Positions 16,271 to 26,320 of a stretch of DNA of 57,543 bases are shown here, piece by piece. The DNA comes from Candidatus Gastranaerophilales bacterium (GTDB taxonomy: Bacteria; Cyanobacteriota; Vampirovibrionia; Gastranaerophilales; Gastranaerophilaceae). Made by a program: the position numbers and the translations under genes. The stretch lies in NCBI GenBank assembly GCA_017415185.1, contig JAFQHZ010000021.1, forward strand, positions 1-57,543, written 5' to 3'. Every line of letters begins with the position of its first letter. Positions within the stretch are counted from its first letter, which is position 1. Under the pieces are notes generated by a model. That model was given only the letters and a program-made list of their open reading frames with translations. It did no database searches and had not been told where the DNA came from.

Positions 16271-17125
16271 ATGACAATTAGTGTGAACAACCGCAAAAAA
16301 ACAGCTAAAAAATCTTTTGACGAATTAGTTAAAGATTTAAAAACTTCTAATTCAGAAAAAGTTAGATATAATGCAGCTAGAATTCTTGGCGAAATGGGTG
16401 ATTTTTCAGCTGTTGAACCATTAATCGAAGTTCTTAAAAATGACAAAAACGGTTCTGTTCGTTTATATGCAGCTCGTGCGCTTGGTGAATTAGGCGACGT
16501 TAATGCAACTGTACCATTAATCGAATCATTAAGATTAGACCGAAATGTTGACGTTCGTGTTCGTGCAGCTCGTGCGCTTGGTCGTCTTGGTGGTGAAATC
16601 GTTGTTGAACCACTTGTTGAAGCATTAAACGACGAAAACCCACAAGTTTGCATTACTGCAACTGAAGCGTTAATCGAAATCGGCGATGTTGCAACTGATG
16701 CATTAATTGAATCTTTAGATCATGAAAAAGTTAATGTTCGTTGCGATGCAACTCGTGCATTAGGCGAAATTGGAAACCCAAAATGCGTTGAGCGCATTAT
16801 TAACATGTTAAACGATGAATGGGTTAATGTTAGAATTTATGCTGTTACTTCTTTAGGCAAATTAAACGACAAAAAAGCTGTTCCTGCTTTAATTGATGTT
16901 ATGAAAAACGAAAAAGAAAATGATTTAGTTCGTGCTGGCGCTGCTGCTGCTTTAGGCGTTTTAAGAGACCAAAGAGCATTGTTGCCATTAAGAGAATTAA
17001 TCATTAATGCAGAAGAACTTGGAGAATTAGAAGACACCGCTCTAAAATCTTTCAAAAAGATTATGGCAGCAAATTGGGAAGCTATGCAAGGCGCTCAAAA
17101 CGTTAAAAAACCAAGTTTCTTTTAA
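16271..17125 (+). CDS. HEAT-repeat (PBS lyase-type) protein
   Basis: 284 residues made of about seven ~31-residue HEAT-like units, each with a pattern like VRYNAARILGEMGD.SAVEPLIEVL and VRLYAARALGELGDVNATVPLIESL. These are the PBS lyase HEAT-like repeats first known from phycobilisome lyases, common in cyanobacteria and relatives as protein-binding solenoids. No catalytic residues are expected; partners are unknown. The C-terminal 40 residues leave the repeat pattern. GGAGG lies 7 nt before the ATG. Many Arg codons are CGT and the gene is less AT-skewed than its neighbours, which suggests high expression. A strong terminator follows. Confidence 0.9.
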   Translation: MTISVNNRKKTAKKSFDELVKDLKTSNSEKVRYNAARILGEMGDFSAVEPLIEVLKNDKNGSVRLYAARALGELGDVNATVPLIESLRLDRNVDVRVRAARALGRLGGEIVVEPLVEALNDENPQVCITATEALIEIGDVATDALIESLDHEKVNVRCDATRALGEIGNPKCVERIINMLNDEWVNVRIYAVTSLGKLNDKKAVPALIDVMKNEKENDLVRAGAAAALGVLRDQRALLPLRELIINAEELGELEDTALKSFKKIMAANWEAMQGAQNVKKPSFF

Positions 17126-17142
17126 ACTATAAATTACAACTT

Positions 17143-17170
17143 AAAAAACCTCCCAAAAGGGAGGTTTTTT
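17143..17170. terminator. Bidirectional terminator after the HEAT-repeat gene
   Basis: AAAAAACCTCCC (17143-17154), AAAA loop, GGGAGGTTTTTT (17159-17170): a perfect 12-bp arm pair serving the plus-strand HEAT gene and the convergent small gene. Confidence 0.9.
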
Positions 17171-17171
17171 A

Positions 17172-17372
17172 TTACATATAAATTGCACTAGGCAGAATAT
17201 CGTCCCAATTAAAATCCCAATTAAATGATTCAGAATCAATTGGTTGTAATGGCGTTGCAATACCGATTCGAACCATATCGATAGGATTAGTATCAGATTT
17301 TTTACCTTGAAAACGTTGCGCAAAAGATTTGTCACAATAAATCATATTGGAACCACCAGAAATTTTTGTCAT
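17172..17372 (-). CDS. Small hypothetical protein (66 residues)
   Basis: 66 residues, starting MTKISGGSNMIYCDKSFAQR, with no membrane segment or signal peptide. Its tail is acidic and aromatic (SFNWDFNWDD). Support for being real: GAGGAA lies 5-6 nt before the ATG, the stop falls right at the bidirectional terminator, and the strand's other frames are poor. The N-terminal part is Gly/Ser-rich, like other unknown proteins here. No family was recognised. Confidence 0.5.
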   Translation of the reverse strand: MTKISGGSNMIYCDKSFAQRFQGKKSDTNPIDMVRIGIATPLQPIDSESFNWDFNWDDILPSAIYM

Positions 17373-17451
17373 AAATATTCCTCGTATAAACTATTAACCC
17401 CTATGAATTATTAAAAAAATTTTTATTAAAAAAATTGCTATATTGTAAATA

Positions 17452-17889
17452 TTATTTTAAATAACTTTCAAATTTTTTATCAACATCAAAATAAAAACCA
17501 CAATTATCAAGCATTTCAACCCCATTATAGATTAAATCAGGGTTAATATTTGGATAATCGCGACAAAACAAAGGTCGAAACCAATATATCATACATTTAT
17601 TATCGTTTCCGATAAACTTACATTCAAAAGTTAAAGCACCATTTTGAAAATCTTGCTTTCCTTCAACACGTCCTGAAATTTTAAAATTCCTATAATATCT
17701 GTGTTTCTTTTGCATTTTTAAAAAAATTTTTTCGTCTTTAACGTAACCTTCTTTTGTTGAAAACAAAATGTTTCGACAACAAGCTCCGCATTTTTTGCAT
17801 TTTCCCTTTAAAACATATTTTGATGAAAAAAATTTGTTATACAAATCCAATAAGAAATCTTGAAAGAAATTTTTAATTTTTAAAAACAT
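17452..17889 (-). CDS. YkgJ-type zinc/iron cysteine-cluster protein
   Basis: 145 residues. GKCKKCGACCRN (about 29-40), then CKFIGNDNKCMIYWFRPLFCRDYP (from about 90) give the Cys pattern CxxCGxCC...C...C...C of the YkgJ / UPF0153 family, thought to bind zinc or an Fe-S cluster. The family's role is poorly defined; some members are linked to protein modification. It lies 4 bases after the exported protein at 17894 and is probably the last gene of the TPR operon. Cytoplasmic, no signal peptide. Confidence 0.8.
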   Translation of the reverse strand: MFLKIKNFFQDFLLDLYNKFFSSKYVLKGKCKKCGACCRNILFSTKEGYVKDEKIFLKMQKKHRYYRNFKISGRVEGKQDFQNGALTFECKFIGNDNKCMIYWFRPLFCRDYPNINPDLIYNGVEMLDNCGFYFDVDKKFESYLK

Positions 17890-17893
17890 ACCA

Positions 17894-18319
17894 TTAATCC
17901 ATCACCAAAAAATGCGCAAAAGCAATCCAATGGTGCAAATTTTCAATGTCAAAAATTTGCAAACCATATTTGCCAGCTTCAGACAAGACAAAATAATCAA
18001 TATAATAATTTTTGTCATTCACTCTTCTTGTAATATTTCTAATCCTTGAATAGCCGCCAACATGGGCTTTGTCGTCTTGTTTAAAAATTTGATATTTAAT
18101 ATAGTCAGACTTAAAGCCTTCTGGAACATAAACAAGAAAATATATTCTTTTTCCTTTTTGAAAAACGTCTTCATTTTGAATTTTTTCATCATAAGAAATA
18201 CTCAAGCTTGGATTCGTTGATGACAAAAACAAAGAAGGCTTTTCTTTTTTCTTCCAAAAAAAGGCATAAGAAGGCGAACAAATAAAAAATATTATCAAAA
18301 ATAATAAGATTTTTTTCAT
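17894..18319 (-). CDS. Exported hypothetical protein
   Basis: 141 residues. A clear signal peptide (MKKILLFLIIFFICSPSYA) has a probable cleavage after Ala19; the lone Cys is in the hydrophobic core, not a clear lipobox. The mature part is a compact mixed alpha/beta sequence rich in Tyr, Phe and Lys, with strand-like segments such as KRIYFLVYVPEGF and YYIDYFVLSEAGKYGLQIFD. The latter resembles an immunoglobulin-like or bacterial surface domain but is not diagnostic. Its start overlaps the stop of the TPR gene (18316-18319), so the two are probably made together and may act together in the periplasm. Confidence 0.7.
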   Translation of the reverse strand: MKKILLFLIIFFICSPSYAFFWKKKEKPSLFLSSTNPSLSISYDEKIQNEDVFQKGKRIYFLVYVPEGFKSDYIKYQIFKQDDKAHVGGYSRIRNITRRVNDKNYYIDYFVLSEAGKYGLQIFDIENLHHWIAFAHFLVMD

Positions 18320-20142
18320 TCTTTAACTACGCCATCATACAAAGATTTTGTTTTAAGCTTAATTCTTTCTTTTAAAGTTTCGTCAGTCGAATACTCCATA
18401 AATTTTTCAAAAGCATAAATTGCATCTTTGGAATTACCTTGAGAATCCAAGACTGTGCCTAAAAGATAATAATAATCAGGATTATCAATTTTATATTTCA
18501 AAGCTTCTTTTAAATTATTAATTGCAGAATCAAAATCTTTTTGTTCATAATTTACAAGAGCTTTATTATAAAATGCGCTATCGCTTTTTGGATTTATTTC
18601 AATAATTTTGTCTAAAATTGCAAGTGCTTCATCATAATCTTTCATTTCATACAAAACTTGAGCGTATCTTTCAAGGGCATGAATATTAGAATTATCAATG
18701 CTTAGCGCTTTTTCATAATAATCTTTTGCATACATATTCATACCAAGCGCAAAAGAACTATCAGCCAAACCAAGAGAAACACGAATATCGTCATCATGGG
18801 TTTGAGAAAGTTTATTTAAAATTGAACGAGCTTTTTTTGGTTGAGCAATTTCAATATAATTTTGCGCCATTTTTAATTGATTTTCATATAAATCTTTTTT
18901 AATATCGTCAATTTTAATCTCGTTTTTCGCAAGTTTTTCTTCGTCTTCTTTAAGCAAGTTTGTATATATAGCATGAGATTCTTCATATTTTCCCATTTGA
19001 GTCTTAATAACAGCGACATTATAAAGAGCCAAAGGATTGGTTTTATCTAAAGACAAAATATCAGAATAATATTTTAGTGCATCAGAAAATTCAGCATTAT
19101 TTTGATGCAAACGAGCCAATGCTGCAATAAGCTCAACTTCATTTGGCTTAACTTTTAGTGCATTTGAAAGAGTTTCAATTGCATCATGACTATTTTCTGT
19201 TTGTTCATATAATTTTGCCAAGGCAATATATGCTTCCGTTGCCTCAGGATAATGTTCAATAAAAGTTTCATATTCTTCAATTGCATTTGTTGTTTGCTTT
19301 TTGGCTACATAAAGCGCTGCCAAATCATAACGAACGCTATGCAATTCATTATCTAATTCTAAAGCTTGCTTAAATGAATTAATTGCGTTATCGATATCCT
19401 GTTGTTTCATTTGCGAAACAGCAAGATTAGCATAACTAATTGCGTCATTTTTGTTAATTCCGACTGCGCTTTTAAATGCAATTTCTGCCTTAGGATAATC
19501 TTGCTTTCTTAAAAGAGCAATCCCATAATTTGAATAATCACGAAATTCCTTCGGATGGCTTCTTAGTGCAAGAGCAAAATATTCAATCGCTTCAGTGTAA
19601 TTTTTTTGCTCAAGATAAATGTTTGCAATTGAATTTAATCCTTCAAGATTGTTTGGATATTCTTTTAAAAATTCATTATAAGAAGCAATTGCGCCTTCAT
19701 AATCATTCAAAAGATTTTTTGCATTAGCGATATTAATGTAATTATATTTATAATCAGGAATTAAAATTTGAGCTTTTTCGTAAGCATTAAGAGCATTTTG
19801 ATAGTCATATTGCTGATTATATAAATTTCCAAGGCTAATATATAAAAAACCATCATCCCCACGAAGAGAAATCGCTTTATTGTACGCCGAAATTGCCTCT
19901 TGATATTTGCCAAGATTGTTATATAAGCCGGCTAATTTAATATTTAATACTGCATCATCAGGCGAATATTGCAAAGCTTTTAAAATGTAATCAAGCGCTC
20001 TTTGCGTGTTTCCTTCTTGCTCTTGAACAATTGCGCTATTGTATAATTTATTTGATTGAACACTCATTTTTGCATCAACTGGATTTAAATTTAAACCAAA
20101 AGCAACGAGTGCAAATGTTGATAATAATAACTCTCTTTTCAT
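18316..20142 (-). CDS. Exported TPR-repeat protein
   Basis: 608 residues from ATG 20142. The start gives a Sec signal peptide (MKRELLLSTFALVAFGLNLNPVDA) followed by about fifteen tetratricopeptide repeats (typical units: NTQRALDYILKALQYSPDD, YQEAISAYNKAISLRGDDG). TPR solenoids bind partner proteins; this one should do so in the periplasm or at the outer membrane. The frame is open to an ATG at 20226, which would add 28 residues including another hydrophobic segment. I prefer 20142 because the signal peptide then lies at the very start and a -10-like TTTAAT/TAATAA lies just upstream. It is first in an operon with two small genes and divergent from a second TPR gene. Confidence 0.8.
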   Translation of the reverse strand: MKRELLLSTFALVAFGLNLNPVDAKMSVQSNKLYNSAIVQEQEGNTQRALDYILKALQYSPDDAVLNIKLAGLYNNLGKYQEAISAYNKAISLRGDDGFLYISLGNLYNQQYDYQNALNAYEKAQILIPDYKYNYINIANAKNLLNDYEGAIASYNEFLKEYPNNLEGLNSIANIYLEQKNYTEAIEYFALALRSHPKEFRDYSNYGIALLRKQDYPKAEIAFKSAVGINKNDAISYANLAVSQMKQQDIDNAINSFKQALELDNELHSVRYDLAALYVAKKQTTNAIEEYETFIEHYPEATEAYIALAKLYEQTENSHDAIETLSNALKVKPNEVELIAALARLHQNNAEFSDALKYYSDILSLDKTNPLALYNVAVIKTQMGKYEESHAIYTNLLKEDEEKLAKNEIKIDDIKKDLYENQLKMAQNYIEIAQPKKARSILNKLSQTHDDDIRVSLGLADSSFALGMNMYAKDYYEKALSIDNSNIHALERYAQVLYEMKDYDEALAILDKIIEINPKSDSAFYNKALVNYEQKDFDSAINNLKEALKYKIDNPDYYYLLGTVLDSQGNSKDAIYAFEKFMEYSTDETLKERIKLKTKSLYDGVVKE

Positions 20143-20265
20143 ATAAACATTATTAAACTTAAAGAAATAAATTGCAACTATTAAAAAATATAACAATAGC
20201 CAAAGGATTGTTTCTTTTAAAGCCATTTTATATTAAAATTATTTTGAGTTATATGAGGTAGAATT

Positions 20266-22368
20266 TTGCAATTCAAAAAAGCATTAAAACTTGGCAGTTT
20301 ATCGATATTGCTTGCTATAACATTAACAAATCAATGCGTTTTTGCTGATGAAAAAATTAACGAATTTGATATAATCAGGGCAGAATTGTCATGCTTAAAA
20401 GACAAAAATTCTCCATATTATATAAAAACAAAACAAAAACTAGACAAATTACTTGCTAAAAACAAAATAGATTATTCTGATGAAGCAAGATTTAATGATA
20501 TCGAACGTTTAATTAACGAACAAAAATTTGCAAGCGCATTTTATGAATTAAATGAATTAATTGAAAAAGGCTACAAAACTAGCGCTTGCTATGAATTATT
20601 AGGAGATATTAGCCAAAAAAAAGGCGAGGCTCAAAAAGTTATAGTCAAATATTATAAAAATGCAGCACAAGAAGATTCTAACAACATTAGCGCACGCTAT
20701 AAAATTGCAAAAATTTATTTAACCCAAAAGAAAAATATAATAGCTGTCGAATTTTTGAAAGAAATCGTTGAAAAAACAAACGATTGCGAGCTTTTGGAAG
20801 AAATAAAAGAAATAATTACAACAAAAATTATGCCTCAAAACAAATATGAGGCAAATAATCTCTATGAAATTTTAGGCGAAATCAATCTCAAACTCGGACA
20901 AAAAGAAGAAGCTTTTAGTGCCTTATCAAAAGCAATTCAAATAAATCCAAAAGATATATTTTTAAAATATTATCTTTCTGGGCTTTTGTATGAAAACAAC
21001 GAATATGACCACGCACTTGCATTATATGATTCAATTTTGTACGAAAACTCAAAAGATAATCAAATTAAAACCCTGAAAGCAAAAACCTTAATAAAACAAG
21101 GAAAATTCCTTGAAGCGCAAGAAATTTATCAACAAATTTTGAACGACTTTCCACTTTCTTCTCAAGCAAAATATGGAATTTATGAAATTTATAAAAATAG
21201 CTTAAATCCGAGCGAAATTCTGAAAAAGGTTTATCAGCAAAACAAAAATTACTCTCCTTCAACAAAAGACATCTATAAATTTGCAGATTTCTTAAAAGAA
21301 ATGGAAGATATTAATGGTGCACAAATATTTATAACATACGCACAAGATATTGAAGAAGCAAAAAAACAGAAAATATTACAAGAAGAGCAACAAAAACAAA
21401 AAGAATTAATCAAAAAAGAAGAAATCAAAAAAGAGACAACACCAAAACAAACAGAACAAAAAAAGCCTGAAATGGCTCAGAAAAAAGAAAAAAAAGAGCT
21501 TAAACCAAAAAAAGAAATAGAAAAAAACATTACAAAAAAAGAAGAAAAAAAGCCGCAAATAGCAAAAAAAGAAGAAATTAAAAAAGAAATAAAAGAAAAT
21601 AAACCAAAACAACAGCAACCAAAACAAAAACTTGAAAATACACTTGATATCAAAAAAGCAAAAGCAGAAAAAGAAAAAGCGATTTCAAAAAATCCACAAA
21701 AATATCAAGAATTAGAAGCAATTGCAAAAAAATATCTTGCACTTGAACCCAAAACCGCTCAAAACTACATTGCAGCAGCAAACACATACAAGCAACTTGG
21801 CGAATTAACGACTGCTCTTTATTATTACAAAGAAGCAATGAAATTAGACCCAACAAATTCTGATATTTATTACAATATTGGCTTAACTTCTTTTGAACAA
21901 AACAACACAAAAGACGCAAAAACAAACCTTGAAAAATCAATTAATCTTGATAGCGAAAACACAAAAGCAAAAAATTTATTGTCGTTTGTAAATCAAAAGA
22001 TTATTACTCATTCAATAAACAAAGCCTATGCGCTTTATGAAAAAAAGAATTATATCCCTGCTTTTGAAGTTTTGGATAATGAAATCAAAAATTATCCCCA
22101 AAATGCGCAATTGTATTATTATAGAGCCTTAATATATAGCGCAATGGATAGAAATGGAGCTGCTATAATCGATTTACAAAAATCAATCGAGCTTGATGCT
22201 TCGCATTACATGTCTTATTATCAATTAGGTAACACATACGAAAAAATAAACGACGAAAGAAGCGCACTTGTAGCTTATGAAAAATTTTTATCAACGGAAC
22301 CAGAAGAAAAAGAGCTGGTTGATGAAATTCAGAAAAAAGTTATCAATTTGGGCGCAAAATATTACTAG
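20266..22368 (+). CDS. Exported TPR-repeat protein with Lys/Glu-rich linker
   Basis: 700 residues from a TTG start preceded by GAGG. Signal peptide MQFKKALKLGSLSILLAITLTNQCVFA, then two TPR blocks (about 50-365 and 475-690) separated by a roughly 100-residue, low-complexity linker of Lys, Glu, Gln and Pro (for example KKEIEKNITKKEEKKPQIAK). The linker is probably an extended, charged spacer or coiled coil that may cross the periplasm. It shares the TPR style of its divergent neighbour, suggesting an envelope-assembly pair. kdsB follows 12 bases downstream and is probably co-transcribed. Confidence 0.8.
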   Translation: MQFKKALKLGSLSILLAITLTNQCVFADEKINEFDIIRAELSCLKDKNSPYYIKTKQKLDKLLAKNKIDYSDEARFNDIERLINEQKFASAFYELNELIEKGYKTSACYELLGDISQKKGEAQKVIVKYYKNAAQEDSNNISARYKIAKIYLTQKKNIIAVEFLKEIVEKTNDCELLEEIKEIITTKIMPQNKYEANNLYEILGEINLKLGQKEEAFSALSKAIQINPKDIFLKYYLSGLLYENNEYDHALALYDSILYENSKDNQIKTLKAKTLIKQGKFLEAQEIYQQILNDFPLSSQAKYGIYEIYKNSLNPSEILKKVYQQNKNYSPSTKDIYKFADFLKEMEDINGAQIFITYAQDIEEAKKQKILQEEQQKQKELIKKEEIKKETTPKQTEQKKPEMAQKKEKKELKPKKEIEKNITKKEEKKPQIAKKEEIKKEIKENKPKQQQPKQKLENTLDIKKAKAEKEKAISKNPQKYQELEAIAKKYLALEPKTAQNYIAAANTYKQLGELTTALYYYKEAMKLDPTNSDIYYNIGLTSFEQNNTKDAKTNLEKSINLDSENTKAKNLLSFVNQKIITHSINKAYALYEKKNYIPAFEVLDNEIKNYPQNAQLYYYRALIYSAMDRNGAAIIDLQKSIELDASHYMSYYQLGNTYEKINDERSALVAYEKFLSTEPEEKELVDEIQKKVINLGAKYY

Positions 22369-22380
22369 AAAGAAGATATT

Positions 22381-23106
22381 ATGAAAAAAATTGCTATTAT
22401 CATTCCAGCACGCTATGGCTCATCAAGACTTCCAGCTAAACCATTATTGCTTGTCAATAATAAGCCAATAATTCAATATGTTTACGAAGCTGCAAAACAA
22501 TCAAAACTTGCAAGCGAAGTTATTGTTGCAACTGATGATGAAAGAATCAAAGAAGCGGTTGAGAAATTTAATGGCAAATGCGAAATGACAAAAAAAGACC
22601 ACCAATGCGGCTCTGATAGAATAGCAGAAGTAGCATCAAGAAACGATTTCGACTACATTTTAAATCTTCAAGGAGACGAACCGCAAATCACTCCCGATGT
22701 AATTGATTTGGCAATTGAAGCATTAATAAATGATTCTAAAACAGATATTTCAACACTTGTTCGTGAAATCAAAGACAAAGAACAAATAAACAACCCGAAT
22801 TGTGTTAAATGCGTATTTGATAATGAATATAATGCGCTATATTTCTCTCGTTGCCCAATTCCATACGAAAGAAATGAAAATCAATCACCATATTATGCAC
22901 ACATAGGAATTTATGGTTATAAAAAAGAGTCATTAATAAAAATGACACAATTAGAACAAAGCAACCTAGAAAAACAGGAAAGCCTTGAACAATTAAGAGC
23001 CTTGCAAAACGGCATGAAAATAAAAGTTGCAATCACAGACCTTAATCCAACAGGCATTGATACAATTGAAGATTACGAAAAATTTAAAAAATTAATGGAA
23101 AACTAA
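22381..23106 (+). CDS. kdsB: 3-deoxy-manno-octulosonate cytidylyltransferase
   Basis: 241 residues, normal length for KdsB. Motifs: IIPARYGSSRLPAKPL at the N-terminus (CTP-binding), HQCGSDRIAE, LQGDEP (metal-binding Asp) and a C-terminal TGIDTIEDYEKF. The enzyme makes CMP-Kdo from CTP and Kdo for the inner core of lipopolysaccharide, so the organism makes Kdo-type LPS or a related glycan. It is cytoplasmic. It overlaps lptD at its 3' end by 4 bases, tail to tail. Confidence 0.92.
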   Translation: MKKIAIIIPARYGSSRLPAKPLLLVNNKPIIQYVYEAAKQSKLASEVIVATDDERIKEAVEKFNGKCEMTKKDHQCGSDRIAEVASRNDFDYILNLQGDEPQITPDVIDLAIEALINDSKTDISTLVREIKDKEQINNPNCVKCVFDNEYNALYFSRCPIPYERNENQSPYYAHIGIYGYKKESLIKMTQLEQSNLEKQESLEQLRALQNGMKIKVAITDLNPTGIDTIEDYEKFKKLMEN

Positions 23107-25133
23107 ATATTTTCAGGTCTTACAATTTTAACTGGCTTAGCGTGTTTATAAAAATCACGCTTTTGCGCTTTGCCATCGATGTCTTTTGTGGATAGCTTTT
23201 CAAAATTGATTCTTGAATTTTCTGAACCAATTAAAAACATAAAGTCCATGTGCGCAACATCTCTAACAAAGTCATAAGAAAAAGCAATTTTTGCATCCTT
23301 AGGACCTGCAATAACGTAAAATCTGCACTCAGTAAGCAAATCCTCTTGAACATTATCTTTCATAGGGGTAATAAACAATCTAAAACCAAGAGCAAAATGC
23401 TCATTAAAATTAAATTTTTCGCTTAAAGTTATTGTAGATTTACCATAACGATATCTATCAAATTCGAATGGCGTATCTCCATGCAATCCGCTTAAAAGAT
23501 AGCCAATGCTTTGATCCCAGTGTTTATATCTTGTTGTAAGCTGTGGGCCAATTCTAACAATGCCGTGAGTTTCTCCTGAGCCATAAACGGTTGCAGCCCC
23601 TTGCGTAACAGCAGAAAGGAACATTGTAAAATCTTGTTCAGGATTTTTATACTTTTTCAAAACCTTAGACATTTGCGCCATATATCTAAATCTTGTTGTC
23701 GAATAAGCTTCGCTTTGATTGTCTTTTTCGTAATCACTGAATAAACCAGCATAAAAAGCATTATTAAATCGAACACCTAGGTCTTTAACAGTGTAACTTT
23801 TTGCATATTGCAATTGTGCAGCATAACCAGAACGCATTGCTCCCATAAAGCCTTCGGAAAGATAAGCATGACGACCAAAAGCAAGGTTTACATTATCGCT
23901 AAATTGATATCTTCCTCTAACAACCAAATTTTCAGAAGCAGTATTCCAACCGCCATCAACAATACCATGTCTTGCACGATATCTTGCAATTAAACCAACG
24001 CCTGCGCTGCTTTCTTTGTAAGCTAAAACAGGCATTAATTTCAAAGTATGCCCATGAGGCATTTTATAAAGCATTCCATAACCGATATATGTACCAAAAT
24101 TACGAAGATTTCCAGCCTCAGGCGCATTTGTTTCAACGATTTGTCGAGATTTGTCTGAAATTATTTCAATATCTGAATTTCTTACAATTTTATGATTGTT
24201 ATAAAAAACATTTGTGCCTTTTAAAAGAACACTATTATGGTCTTTATAGCTTGTTATAACAATTTCTTTTGAATCGATTTTATAAGCTTGTCGGTTTTGA
24301 GAATCATCATTATCATCGTCAAACTTCATTTTTTCAAAATAAGGATTACGATAAGCTGCATCAAGGCGCATAAAACCACGGCTAACCAATGGAAAATCTT
24401 TTTTGGAATTACTTTTGAGTGTTCCATTTAGCATTTGAATATCGTTCGCAATAACAAAGCCTTCTTGGGCATTAATTGTGAAAGAAAAAGCATCAAAAAC
24501 AGGATTATCCATTAAGATATTCTGCTCATTCAAATCAACAATTAATGATTCACCACGCATTTCAGTTCCGCTTTTTAAAATTTTAACGTTGCCGTTTAAT
24601 TTAAGAGTTTGTTCTTCTTTATTCAAAACAGCATTATCTGCCTTTAAACAAACACCTTGCGAAGGAGCAATAATTTCAACATTTCCTTGTGCTTGAACAT
24701 TTCCATCAACATCATCGTAAGTAACTCTATCAGCATTAATTTGAAATTTATGGTTTTCGGCAACTTCTTGTTTTTCTTCTTGAGAGAAATCAAGCCTATT
24801 AGTCAAATTTTGTTCTGAATTTGTTTCCTCTTCAACTAAAGAATCCTCAGACACATCATCAGTATCTTCGTTATCAATTTTATTTTTTCTTTTAAATATT
24901 TTTTTTATTTTTCTTTCAAACAAATCCGTCAAATCCTGATTAGATTCGGTTTTTTCAAATTCGGAATCATTATACAATTCGGGAGAAAAATCGTCCTCTT
25001 GAACAATTTCACCAACTTCTTTTATAGTTGTTGCTCTAACAACTTCATAAGCAGCATTTGCATTGTTGTCATTAAAATTTAAGAACAATGCAATTAAAGC
25101 GGTGATAAAGATTTTTCTTTTATAACAATTCAA
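23103..25133 (-). CDS. LptD-like outer-membrane LPS-assembly protein (DUF3769-like)
   Basis: 676 residues from a TTG start with AAGG upstream. A signal peptide (to about residue 28) is followed by an acidic, low-complexity linker (about 45-120), an OstA/LptA-like beta-jellyroll (about 125-235; for example FQINADRVTYDDVDGNVQAQG and NAVLNKEEQTLKLNGNVKIL), then a long beta-barrel-like region. This order matches the cyanobacterial LptD homologues (DUF3769). It would insert LPS or a related lipid into the outer leaflet. The Cys pattern of proteobacterial LptD is absent. It is the last gene of the operon that starts with the miniprotein and the M23 gene. Confidence 0.75.
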   Translation of the reverse strand: MNCYKRKIFITALIALFLNFNDNNANAAYEVVRATTIKEVGEIVQEDDFSPELYNDSEFEKTESNQDLTDLFERKIKKIFKRKNKIDNEDTDDVSEDSLVEEETNSEQNLTNRLDFSQEEKQEVAENHKFQINADRVTYDDVDGNVQAQGNVEIIAPSQGVCLKADNAVLNKEEQTLKLNGNVKILKSGTEMRGESLIVDLNEQNILMDNPVFDAFSFTINAQEGFVIANDIQMLNGTLKSNSKKDFPLVSRGFMRLDAAYRNPYFEKMKFDDDNDDSQNRQAYKIDSKEIVITSYKDHNSVLLKGTNVFYNNHKIVRNSDIEIISDKSRQIVETNAPEAGNLRNFGTYIGYGMLYKMPHGHTLKLMPVLAYKESSAGVGLIARYRARHGIVDGGWNTASENLVVRGRYQFSDNVNLAFGRHAYLSEGFMGAMRSGYAAQLQYAKSYTVKDLGVRFNNAFYAGLFSDYEKDNQSEAYSTTRFRYMAQMSKVLKKYKNPEQDFTMFLSAVTQGAATVYGSGETHGIVRIGPQLTTRYKHWDQSIGYLLSGLHGDTPFEFDRYRYGKSTITLSEKFNFNEHFALGFRLFITPMKDNVQEDLLTECRFYVIAGPKDAKIAFSYDFVRDVAHMDFMFLIGSENSRINFEKLSTKDIDGKAQKRDFYKHAKPVKIVRPENI

Positions 25134-25161
25134 ACGATTTTACCTTACGATTAATTTTGTG

Positions 25162-26319
25162 TTATCTGATGAAATTTAAAGGATTCACAGGATTACCCTT
25201 TTGACGAACCTCAAAGTGCAAGTGTGGACCAGTCGAATAGCCAGTTGTACCGACTTTACCAATTACACTTCCTTTGGCAACGTTGGAACCTTGTTTTGCA
25301 ACTGTAACAGACATGTGGGCATATAATGTTGTAGTAGGTAGACCGCCAATGTTACCGTGATCGATAATAACAACTTTGCCATATCCGCTATACCATCCAA
25401 CAAAGATAACTCTTCCTGAATTTGCAGCCTTAATTGGTGTTCCATAAGGAGCGCCAATATCAATTCCTGAATGGAAAATTCTTCTTTTGAATATTGGATG
25501 CATACGATAGCCAAATGGCGAAGTGATTCTTCCAGGAACTGGACGAGTAAACCCGCCAACAACGCTAATGCTTACGCCATCTTTTTGAGTCTTTTTAGCT
25601 TCTTGATTAATCATACGAGAAATCGCAGAAGATTGCTTTGCTAATTCACGCTCTGCTTTTTCCCAAGTCGCCCTGTCGGTTTGAAGTTTTTCGATAAACT
25701 TTTTATTTTTTGTGATTGCGTCTTGAATATCAACCTGTTGACGATTAATTGTTGCAATTGATGTTTTTAGATTTCTTTTTTGTCTTTCAATTTGTGATTT
25801 TAAAGATAATATCTCACGAGCAACAGTCTTTGTTTCGTGAAGTTTTTTTCTATCATGACTAATTACAATGTTTTCAAAATAAAGCCTATCTAAAAAGGCA
25901 TTAATATCTTCGGAATTTAAAAGAAATTCGATATAGTTATTTTGCTTATGCTTATAAATTTGATTGATTCTTTTTGATGTGTATGACAAATGACGTCTAT
26001 GTTCCACCATTAAACTTTCAAGTTTTTTTTCAAGGTTTTTAACTTCGGTTTCAGCCGTCATATATTGTTTTTTGTTTCTTTGAAGACTGTTTTGAGCTTG
26101 CTCAAGTTTTTGTTGATTATTATAAAGCCTTGTTGTTTCAAGCTTTTCAAGAAGCTTTAATTTTTTAATTTGTTTTTTTGCTTGTCCCATTTGCGCTTCA
26201 ATTTCTGACTTTTTCTCTTGTTGAGATAAATCAGCAAAAACAGGCAATGCAAATTGAATTGCAAAAAAAGCAATCATAATTAATGAAATATTTTTTATTT
26301 TAAATAAAGGCAATTTCAT
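25162..26319 (-). CDS. EnvC-like M23 peptidase / murein hydrolase activator
   Basis: 385 residues. Signal peptide (to about residue 29), two long coiled-coil stretches (about 32-110 and 155-245), then a LytM/M23 domain (255-385). The zinc ligands are complete: HSGID (H283, D287) and HLH (H366, H368), with H335 in TLYAHMS. Unlike many EnvC/NlpD proteins, which have lost them, this one could be an active endopeptidase cutting peptidoglycan cross-links at division, as well as an activator. One base separates its ATG from the stop of the small upstream gene; lptD follows 28 bases later. Confidence 0.87.
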   Translation of the reverse strand: MKLPLFKIKNISLIMIAFFAIQFALPVFADLSQQEKKSEIEAQMGQAKKQIKKLKLLEKLETTRLYNNQQKLEQAQNSLQRNKKQYMTAETEVKNLEKKLESLMVEHRRHLSYTSKRINQIYKHKQNNYIEFLLNSEDINAFLDRLYFENIVISHDRKKLHETKTVAREILSLKSQIERQKRNLKTSIATINRQQVDIQDAITKNKKFIEKLQTDRATWEKAERELAKQSSAISRMINQEAKKTQKDGVSISVVGGFTRPVPGRITSPFGYRMHPIFKRRIFHSGIDIGAPYGTPIKAANSGRVIFVGWYSGYGKVVIIDHGNIGGLPTTTLYAHMSVTVAKQGSNVAKGSVIGKVGTTGYSTGPHLHFEVRQKGNPVNPLNFIR

Positions 26320-26320
26320 A

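Noticed and set aside
21406-21627. Phe-rich minus-strand frame
   Set aside because: Mirror of the Lys/Glu-rich linker of the TPR protein; low-complexity shadow.
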